A stretch of 5,637 nucleotides of DNA from contig QMZJ01000088.1 in the NCBI GenBank assembly GCA_003663115.1, forward strand, positions 1 through 5,637, given 5' to 3'. A program made the translations under genes and the position numbers. Numbering within the stretch: position 1 is the stretch's first letter; each line of letters starts with the position of its first letter. A model generated the notes under the pieces. That model ran no database searches, had not been told where the DNA came from, and worked only from the letters and a program-made list of their open reading frames with translations. This DNA is from Candidatus Altarchaeales archaeon (GTDB taxonomy: Archaea > Altiarchaeota > Altiarchaeia > IMC4 > QMZM01). Shown one piece after another: positions 1 to 4,588 of the stretch.

Positions 1-318
1 ACCCCGGAGAGAAAGGAGATCATGAGGATATTGGACGGGGAGAGAGATTCCAGGGCAGATATAGCAAAGGTCGCATTCATGGCAAATGATTACAAAGACG
101 TTTTAGATCTGATGCAGGTCTTGGTCGATAAAGTTGATGAGGGATTCGGGATCCCGATCATAGCCCTCTCAATGGGCAAGCTTGGCAGAATTTCAAGGGT
201 TCTGGCGCCTTTATTGGGTTCCCACATAACATTCGCATCGGTAGAAAAGGGAAGAGAGTCTGCAGAGGGGCAGCTGACCGTGAACGAGTTAAGGAAAATT
301 CTAAAGATCTTGGATTAA
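1..318 (+). CDS. aroD: 3-dehydroquinate dehydratase, type I (AroD), 5'-truncated by the window edge
   Basis: C-terminal 105 codons of a class I 3-dehydroquinate dehydratase, the shikimate-pathway enzyme that converts 3-dehydroquinate to 3-dehydroshikimate through a Schiff base. The frame is open from base 1. Its first residues (TPERKEIMRIL) match the segment that follows the catalytic His in the family motif YHDFxxTP, so the true start and the His lie upstream. Visible catalytic elements, numbered from base 1: the Schiff-base Lys in ADIAKVAFM (residue 23), the substrate-binding Arg in SMGKLGRISR (residue 66), and the Ser and Gln of the carboxylate-binding loop SAEGQ (87 and 91). The end is normal for the family. 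The ATG at 22, preceded by a GGAG-like sequence, is internal and not a start, because it would remove part of the barrel. The gene is followed by larB after one base. Family assignment is strong; that the complete gene is functional is inferred. Confidence 0.93.
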   Translation, partial: TPERKEIMRILDGERDSRADIAKVAFMANDYKDVLDLMQVLVDKVDEGFGIPIIALSMGKLGRISRVLAPLLGSHITFASVEKGRESAEGQLTVNELRKILKILD

Positions 319-319
319 G

Positions 320-979
320 ATGCGGATAAAACACGATAAATCCAGGGAGGGGAGGTGTGGAATCCCCGAGGTCGTTTATGGTAGAGAGAAACCAGTTGAG
401 GATCTACTGGAAATAACGGAGAGATTTATCAGGGATTCCAAGCGGGTGATAATCACGAGGATAGACAAAGAGAAGGTTAAGAAGATAACAAGGTCGATAG
501 ATTCGAGAAGATTCAAGATCATTCATAACGGGGAGGGCAATGTGTTAATCATAAAGGAGAGGGATTTTTCAACAGAGAAGGTTGGAAAGATAGGGATAAT
601 GACTGCTGGGACGTCCGACATCCCCGTTGCCGAAGAGGCAAGGGCAATCGCAGAGGAACTGGGGTGTGAAGTCATCTGTGAATATGATGTTGGAATCGCG
701 GGAATTCATCGGGTATTCTCGGCCATTGAAAAGATGAGAAAGGCATCGGTTTTGATAGTCATTGCCGGAATGGAGGGGGCCCTCCCATCGGTAGTTGCCG
801 GCCTGGTTCCAGTTCCGGTAATCGCCGTTCCCACATCGGTTGGCTACGGAACCGGAGCCAATGGGAAAGCAGCACTCTTTACCATGTTAAATTCCTGCAC
901 ACCCCTGGCCGTAATGAACATAGACAACGGCTATGGGGCTGCAGCCCTGGCTTATAAAATTTTAAGGGCTAAAAAGTAG
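320..979 (+). CDS. larB: LarB, pyridinium-3,5-biscarboxylic acid mononucleotide synthase (nickel-pincer cofactor biosynthesis)
   Basis: 219-aa LarB, a PurE (AIR carboxylase)-like protein. In the characterised system LarB carboxylates and hydrolyses nicotinic acid adenine dinucleotide, giving pyridinium-3,5-biscarboxylic acid mononucleotide; LarE then adds sulfur and LarC inserts nickel. Visible here: the family entry motif GIPEVVYG (residues 14-21), the PurE-like nucleotide loop GIMTAGTSDIPVAEEA (92-107), IAGMEGALPSVVAGL (148-162), PTSVGYGTGANG (171-182) and MLNSCTPLAVMNIDNGYGAA (189-208). Cys193 in NSC corresponds to the conserved active-site Cys of the family. The start is fixed: ATG 320 comes one base after the aroD stop, and the same frame has a stop at 302 with no other start between. 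The protein therefore lacks most of the roughly 30-residue helical N-terminus that many LarBs carry before the PEVVYG motif, while the catalytic domain looks complete. No clear ribosome binding site is seen, so translation may be coupled to aroD. Confidence 0.93.
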   Translation: MRIKHDKSREGRCGIPEVVYGREKPVEDLLEITERFIRDSKRVIITRIDKEKVKKITRSIDSRRFKIIHNGEGNVLIIKERDFSTEKVGKIGIMTAGTSDIPVAEEARAIAEELGCEVICEYDVGIAGIHRVFSAIEKMRKASVLIVIAGMEGALPSVVAGLVPVPVIAVPTSVGYGTGANGKAALFTMLNSCTPLAVMNIDNGYGAAALAYKILRAKK

Positions 980-1045
980 AAGACCTAGTTCAGGTTTTTA
1001 TATTGGATTCACATAAATAATTACTAAATCTCTTATTCTGATCGG

Positions 1046-1086
1046 CATCTATATGTTCAGTTGGACATGTGCATTACCTAGGGTGA
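1046..1086 (+). promoter_or_regulatory. Possible archaeal promoter and GGTGA ribosome binding site for the membrane protein gene
   Basis: In the 110-bp gap after larB, a TATA-like stretch (CTATATG, about 1049-1055) lies some 25 bp upstream of the sequence GGGTGA at 1081-1086. That sequence is a good anti-16S match ending three bases before GTG 1090, and it supports this start. An alternative A/T-rich box (ACATAAATAATTA) lies at 1011-1023. The ribosome binding site is convincing; the TATA assignment is weak. Confidence 0.35.
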
Positions 1087-1089
1087 AAA

Positions 1090-1596
1090 GTGAATGAAGA
1101 TAAGAAAAGCTTCCAAATACCTAAAATTAATGCCAATGATTTGGAAGAGGCAATATTTGAAGGCAATTTAATTAGGGCAATTGTATTGCTACTTGTTCCC
1201 GCTGCGGGGTTTGTTGGATTGAGTATTGTCAGTGGCAATGAAACCATCTGGGGTAATGTCTTTATCATATTAATGCTAGCAGTGATTGTGATAACCACTG
1301 CGCGCTACATAAACGAGAAAGCGGGAGGAATTATACGTTATTTCCCACCATGCCACGATTTCTTGCAAAATTTGAAATATTGCTCACGACACAGGGGTTT
1401 TTATGTTGGCTTAGTAATTGGCAGTCTCCTTGAGATAACGGATTTCTTTGTAATAACCGAGAAGATAATACATCATCATATTCCATACTGGTGGAGTGTT
1501 TTATTTCTATCGGCATTTATCTGGAGCATTGTTTTAACGCTCTACATAGAATGCGATTCCGGTGTGAGTGGGATCTGCTCGTATCAGCTTCGATAG
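1090..1596 (+). CDS. Unrecognised four-helix integral membrane protein
   Basis: 168-aa protein starting at GTG, with GGGTGA three bases upstream. I do not recognise the family. It has a short charged N-terminus (about 1-26) and four predicted membrane helices at roughly 28-48, 53-73, 103-122 and 134-153. The charged loop between helices 2 and 3 (about 74-102) holds two Cys (in PPCHD and KYCSR) and ends in SRHRG. The HHH between helices 3 and 4 and acidic or His residues near the membrane are visible, but no known motif is complete. The tail (ECDSGVSGICSYQLR) overlaps the start of larC2 by 29 bases. It is read out of frame with larC2 and could be partly fortuitous sequence from an old larC junction. 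The gene looks more A/T-rich than larB or larC2, which hints at a separate origin. It occupies the place where LarC1 would normally lie between larB and LarC2. A link to nickel (transport or sensing) is only a guess from position. Confidence 0.65.
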   Translation: MNEDKKSFQIPKINANDLEEAIFEGNLIRAIVLLLVPAAGFVGLSIVSGNETIWGNVFIILMLAVIVITTARYINEKAGGIIRYFPPCHDFLQNLKYCSRHRGFYVGLVIGSLLEITDFFVITEKIIHHHIPYWWSVLFLSAFIWSIVLTLYIECDSGVSGICSYQLR

Positions 1597-2044
1597 ATTT
1601 AAGAACAAACAGAAAATGAAACTCCATAAAGACATGGTCCTGTTAGAAACGAACGTAGATGACTGTACTCCAGAGGCAATCTCCCATCTGATGGAGAGGG
1701 TAATGGATGAAGGTGCACTGGACATCCATGTAATCCATACGATCATGAAGAAGGGGAGATTGGGCTACCTGATCAGAGTGCTGACCAAAGAACCAGAAAA
1801 ATTCTCGAGGATCTTGATGGAGGAGACCGGAACCCTGGGTGTCCGAGTTATACCCATAGATAGATTTGAAGCCGATAGAAACTCAGAAGAGGTAAAGGTA
1901 AGAATTCGGGGAAGGATTGAAAAAATCGGCGTGAAGAGATCCGAACACGGACTAAAACCGGAATTCGATGATGTCAGGAGAATAGCAAGGAAGTACAAGA
2001 TGCCGTTCGGGGATGTTCTCAAGGAGATAGAAACTCAGATCTGA
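1568..2044 (+). CDS. larC: LarC2-like protein: stand-alone C-terminal half of the nickel-pincer cofactor nickel insertase
   Basis: 158 aa that align by eye with only the C-terminal half of LarC, the CTP-dependent protein that inserts nickel into the LarB/LarE product. Family landmarks: LLETNVDDCTPEAISHLMER (residues 25-44), EGALDIHVIHTIMKKGRLGY (48-67), EETGTLGVRVIP (85-96) and KPEFDDVRRIA (130-140). The N-terminal LarC1 half (about 250 residues) is absent, and the 589 bp back to larB holds only the membrane gene. In Lactiplantibacillus plantarum, LarC1 and LarC2 are separate frames joined by programmed frameshifting. Here no LarC1 frame exists next to LarC2, so LarC1 must be encoded elsewhere or be lost. 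The longest start is GTG 1568, which directly follows an in-frame TGA (1565-1567) and has GGTG just upstream. ATG 1616 and ATG 1634 are alternatives that would remove a basic non-family leader (residues 1-22) and the overlap with the membrane gene. The 3' end is normal. Confidence 0.85.
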   Translation: MGSARISFDRFKNKQKMKLHKDMVLLETNVDDCTPEAISHLMERVMDEGALDIHVIHTIMKKGRLGYLIRVLTKEPEKFSRILMEETGTLGVRVIPIDRFEADRNSEEVKVRIRGRIEKIGVKRSEHGLKPEFDDVRRIARKYKMPFGDVLKEIETQI

Positions 2045-2060
2045 TTTTTATAAGTTTTAA
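2044..2060 (+). terminator. T-rich archaeal-type terminator candidate after larC2
   Basis: ATTTTTATAAGTTTTAA begins at the last base of the larC2 stop. Archaeal transcription commonly ends at such oligo-T stretches without a hairpin. No stem-loop is evident, and the region beyond holds no intact gene on this strand for 450 bases. Confidence 0.35.
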
Positions 2061-2081
2061 TGAACACCATTTATTGCTACT

Positions 2082-2336
2082 AACCTTCTTTCGTAACTCT
2101 TCCTCTGCCTCCCTCATGTCCTTCTTGAAAGGTAGCTCTGCAAGCGTAAACCTGAGATCGTGTACGGCCATGTCAGTAGTCGCTATTTATCTGTCATCAT
2201 GAAAGTCGATAGCAAGCGTAACTGAACCCCAGAGCATTCGTTGTTTTCGCAATTTCAACAATGGATGCTTATCCTTCGTTATGGCCTCGGCCGATGTACT
2301 GTACAGAGCGGCCAAAACCAAGAGCGGCAAATTTCG
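2082..2336 (-). pseudogene. Relic of a DDE-type (IS4/ISH3-like) transposase gene
   Basis: One minus-strand frame carries transposase-like sequence across an in-frame stop. Reading 2336 to 2190 gives 49 codons without a stop, including NLPLLVLAALYSTSAEAI and then GSVTLAIDFHDD. The second resembles the LAIDxHDxPYYG segment around the first catalytic Asp of archaeal DDE transposases. A TAA (2189-2187) follows, and then IATTDMAVHDLRFTLAELP with a charged helix EAEEELRKKV. That part resembles the family's Y-R-I-A-T-x-D ... R-F-T-L-A-x-L-P strand. In the family these two segments are separated by some tens of residues including the YYG and a Lys-rich loop, so an internal deletion is inferred. A further in-frame TGA (2339-2337) precedes the first segment. 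The rest of the catalytic domain is absent and I found no terminal inverted repeats or target duplication. The exact IS family is uncertain; the relic call itself rests on several motifs in the right order and the same frame. Confidence 0.6.
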
Positions 2337-2455
2337 TCATCTGCTTATATATTCGTTTTTCTATATTGTTATGGAGCATCGTTGTTCCTCAATGATCTAG
2401 ATGTCCTTCGTGTTAATAATGTTACGATTTCCGTTCGGAACTACTGCCATATAAC
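2337..2455. other. Gene-free stretch between the transposase relic and the next promoter
   Basis: Together with 2045-2081 this completes the 468-base gap between larC2 and the next gene. A plus-strand open frame starting with TTG at 2241 runs across here, but it has no family resemblance and no ribosome binding site. Minus-strand frames are short and broken. It may be the decayed 5' part of the transposase element, but I see no recognisable motif. Confidence 0.4.
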
Positions 2456-2457
2456 TA

Positions 2458-2466
2458 TTATAAAAG
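2458..2466 (+). promoter_or_regulatory. TATA box for the Mth938-type / PfkB gene pair
   Basis: TTATAAAAG is a good match to an archaeal box A. It would place transcription start near 2487-2492, giving a leader of about 20-25 bases before ATG 2513. No strong GGTG ribosome binding site lies in that leader. The position, directly after a gene-free stretch and before a two-gene unit, fits a promoter. Confidence 0.45.
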
Positions 2467-2512
2467 AGATTAATTGAAATTAACTGGGATAGCGAAATTA
2501 ATCTAACTCGGG

Positions 2513-2854
2513 ATGAAAATCGACCACTACGAATTTGGTAGAATCGTTATAGATGGTAAGGAATATACGAGCGATGTAATAATAACCGAGGACGGTGTAA
2601 TGAGCAACTGGTGGAGAAAGGAGGGACATAAACTCCAGATAGGGGATATCTCCAAGATTCTGGACAAGAATCCGGATGTTTTAATCGTTGGTACCGGTTA
2701 TTCTGGATATATGGAGGTCTTGCCCGAAACCAGAGGGTTCATAAAATCTAGGGGAGTAGAACTGATTATAGAAAAAACGACTGAAGCCTGCGAGCTCTAT
2801 AATGAGATCTCGGAAAATAAGAGAGTGGTCGCAGCGTTGCACTTAACATGTTAG
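2513..2854 (+). CDS. Mth938-type (DUF498/NDUFAF3-like) conserved protein
   Basis: 113-aa protein of the Mth938/DUF498 family, the group that also contains the mitochondrial complex I assembly factor NDUFAF3. Its biochemical role in archaea is unknown. The whole family pattern is visible: the N-terminal FGRIVIDGKEYTSDVII (about 8-24) with the following WWRKEGH, then PDVLIVGTGYSGYMEVLPET (about 54-73), a basic RGVELIIEKTTEACELYN (80-97), and the characteristic end VVAALHLTC. The length is normal for a single-domain member. ATG 2513 is the first start after the promoter and gives the expected N-terminus. The stop is separated from the kinase start by one base, so the two are almost certainly co-transcribed. 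The family is often a solitary soluble protein, so the pairing with a PfkB kinase does not reveal its function. Confidence 0.9.
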   Translation: MKIDHYEFGRIVIDGKEYTSDVIITEDGVMSNWWRKEGHKLQIGDISKILDKNPDVLIVGTGYSGYMEVLPETRGFIKSRGVELIIEKTTEACELYNEISENKRVVAALHLTC

Positions 2855-2855
2855 A

Positions 2856-3743
2856 ATGGATGTTATAGGCTTCGGGGCATTAAACCTGGACAGGCTGTAC
2901 AGGGTCGAACGCCTCGCGAGAGAGGGGGAGCATGTGGAGATCCTGAAATTTGAGGAATTTCCGGGGGGTTCTGCTGCAAACACGATAGCTGGATTGGCGA
3001 GACTTGGTTTAGATACGGGTTTTATAGGAGCTATTGGTAATGACAGCGAAGGAAAGATCCTGTTGGACGATTTCAGGAATTATGGGGTGAATACAGATGG
3101 GATCTCAATCTTGGAAGGCAGGACGGGGATCGTTATAGGTTTTGTGGATTCCAGGGGCGAAAGGACCCTTTATCCCTATCCGGGAGTTAACAATAGGTTA
3201 GAATTTAAAAATGAATTGGTGGAATACTCAAAAAATGCCAGATATCTACATCTGAGTTCCTTTGTCAATGATAGACAACTTGAGGTTCAGAAAAGATTGG
3301 TAGCTTTATTACCGGAGAGGGTGAAGATAAGCTTCAGTCCCGGAATACTGTACTCGAGAAGGGGCCTGTCCGCGTTATTGCCAATAATAGAGAGAAGTTC
3401 TGTCGTATTCCTAAACGCGTCCGAGATCAGGGCAATTACGGGTAGAGACTACAAAAAGGGTAGCCATCTTCTGATCGAGAAGGGTGCTAAAATGATAGCC
3501 ATTACCCTGGGTGATAGGGGATGTTATCTCAGAGATACAGAGGGCGAGTACAGAGTAAGGGCAGAAAGTGTAGAAGTTGTTGATACAACCGGGGCGGGAG
3601 ATGCCTTCTCTGCCGGATTTCTGTATGGGTTAATCTCCGGAAGGGATATCGTTGAATCCGGAAGATTGGGAAACAGAGTAGCTGCCCTGTGTATCCAGAG
3701 ATTCGGTGCAAGAGCTGGGTTGCCCACCAAGGGAGAGGTCTGA
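2856..3743 (+). CDS. PfkB-family carbohydrate or nucleoside kinase (ribokinase-like)
   Basis: 295-aa cytosolic sugar or nucleoside kinase of the PfkB/ribokinase family, which transfers phosphate from ATP (some archaeal members use other donors) to a sugar hydroxyl. Both family signatures are present: the substrate-side GGSAANTIAGLARLG (37-51) followed by GFIGAIGNDSEG (55-66), and the nucleotide and catalytic DTTGAGDAFSAGF (243-255) with the anion-hole GAGD and catalytic base Asp249. NASE (187-190) matches the NxxE metal/phosphate motif. LNLDRLYRV (9-17) supplies the usual N-terminal Asp that contacts the substrate. The length is normal and the gene intact. The substrate cannot be read from the sequence: ribose, a nucleoside, fructose or another sugar remain possible. 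ATG 2856 starts one base after the upstream stop with no clear ribosome binding site, suggesting coupled translation. The decayed SpoIIM gene begins about 10 bases after its stop. Confidence 0.92.
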   Translation: MDVIGFGALNLDRLYRVERLAREGEHVEILKFEEFPGGSAANTIAGLARLGLDTGFIGAIGNDSEGKILLDDFRNYGVNTDGISILEGRTGIVIGFVDSRGERTLYPYPGVNNRLEFKNELVEYSKNARYLHLSSFVNDRQLEVQKRLVALLPERVKISFSPGILYSRRGLSALLPIIERSSVVFLNASEIRAITGRDYKKGSHLLIEKGAKMIAITLGDRGCYLRDTEGEYRVRAESVEVVDTTGAGDAFSAGFLYGLISGRDIVESGRLGNRVAALCIQRFGARAGLPTKGEV

Positions 3744-3753
3744 AGGAAAGGCG

Positions 3754-4588
3754 GTTCTCGAATCCCTGGTAGATCCATCTAGGATGGAGAAAACACCCGG
3801 GGGGATGTTCGTCTTTGGTCTTTTCTACTCTACCGTGGGGCTTTTTCTTCCTTTTTGGGGATATGCGAGCATTCTGAGCATTTCCCGACGACAATGCCCC
3901 TGATCGTAATAATGTATAAAACCATCAGATTGGAGGAGGGAAAGGATAAAAGGATATACAGAGAAACATTTCTTATAAAAGAGCATGGTAGGGCACTTTC
4001 TATGTTCATTTACCTGTTTCTTGGTTTGTTGGCTTCTTATTCCCTGTGGTGCACTATCTTACCAGATCCCATTGTGGAAGGGCTTTTTGGTTTTCAGATT
4101 CAGGTCATTGGGTCGATAGAGGTCATGGGCATAAGTAGTACTTTAGGTAGAAAAAGTGTATTGATGGATATTTTAATTAACAACCTCAAAGTACTTTTTT
4201 CTGCACTATATTCTCCTTTCTCTATGGTGCTGGAGCGATATTCATCCTTACGTTAAATGCATCGGTTATTGGTGTTGCGATCGGGAATATAATAAGGAGA
4301 ATTCCATCGCAGAGTGCGCAGGTTCAGATCATTTAGAATCTATCGGCACTATTCTCAATTCTTTTCCATCAGTCTTTGCTACCAGATCCATGGAATTCCA
4401 GAGGTGTCGGCGTATTCTCTTGGGGCCCTGAGGGGTGGGATATCTCCGCTGCCGTTTCAAATCACGACCTCGAAACAAAGGAGTTCGGACACATATTAAT
4501 TGACTCATTGGATCTGCGCATACTGACCTGTGTACTTTTATTTATGGCGGGGTTGATAGAGGTCTATGTAACGCCGATATTTTTATAG
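3754..4588 (+). pseudogene. Decayed SpoIIM/DUF95-family integral membrane protein gene
   Basis: Pieces of one archaeal SpoIIM-type membrane protein lie in correct order across three frames. (a) 3754-about 3880: LESLVDPSR, then GMFVFGLFYSTVGLFL and YASIL. (b) about 3883-4210: TTMPLIVIMYKTIRLEEGKD, KEHGRALSMFIYLFLGLL, and ILINNLKVLF. (c) 4211-4336: FSFLYGAGAIFILTLNASVI and GVAIGNII, ended by TAG 4334-4336. (d) about 4345-4440: YQIHGIPEVSAYSLGALRGG. (e) about 4442-4588: AAVSNHDLETKEFGHILIDS and LLFMAGLIEVYVTP, a typical family end. The a-to-b and b-to-c joins each look like loss of one base (near 3881 and 4210). Shifts into and out of d lie near 4340-4375 and 4440-4447. The codon at the expected start is GTT 3754, so the start may also be lost, although an AAGGAAAG ribosome-binding-like sequence remains at 3743-3750. 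The family has several membrane helices and a poorly known role in archaea. It was probably once co-transcribed with the PfkB kinase. Assembly error is the main alternative. Confidence 0.82.
4577..4585 (+). terminator. T-tract at the convergent gene ends
   Basis: ATATTTTTA overlaps the end of the decayed membrane gene and the stop of the opposite-strand gene. A short oligo-T run of this kind could end plus-strand transcription in archaea. No hairpin is seen, and the evidence is only composition and position. Confidence 0.25.

Noticed and set aside
22..318. ATG at 22 with a GGAG-like sequence upstream as the start of a small protein
   Set aside because: The frame is open from base 1 and the residues before the ATG match type I dehydroquinate dehydratase, so this is an internal Met.
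1568..2044. Programmed LarC1/LarC2 frameshift site as in Lactiplantibacillus plantarum
   Set aside because: The frame entering LarC2 codes for an unrelated membrane protein and contains no LarC1 motifs.
2019..2171. A real small minus-strand gene of 50 codons starting at ATG 2171
   Set aside because: The same frame continues upstream past a stop with transposase-like sequence, and no ribosome binding site precedes the ATG; relic decay explains it better.
2291..2305. Near-palindrome TGTACTGTACA as an operator
   Set aside because: It is short, sits inside the transposase relic, and no promoter or gene start is adjacent.
2241..2477. Plus-strand 78-aa open frame starting with TTG
   Set aside because: It lies over the transposase relic, has no ribosome binding site or family resemblance, and an odd residue mix.
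3529..3894. Minus-strand open frame of 121 aa opposite the PfkB kinase
   Set aside because: Antisense shadow of a clear PfkB gene and the SpoIIM relic; composition is not protein-like.
3855..4256. A stand-alone 133-aa membrane protein
   Set aside because: Its first residues and its tail are out-of-frame sequence; flanking frames carry the missing SpoIIM-family parts, so it is a fragment of the pseudogene.
3754..4588. Programmed frameshifting producing a full SpoIIM-family protein
   Set aside because: At least four shifts at ordinary-looking sites plus an internal stop are too many for recoding.
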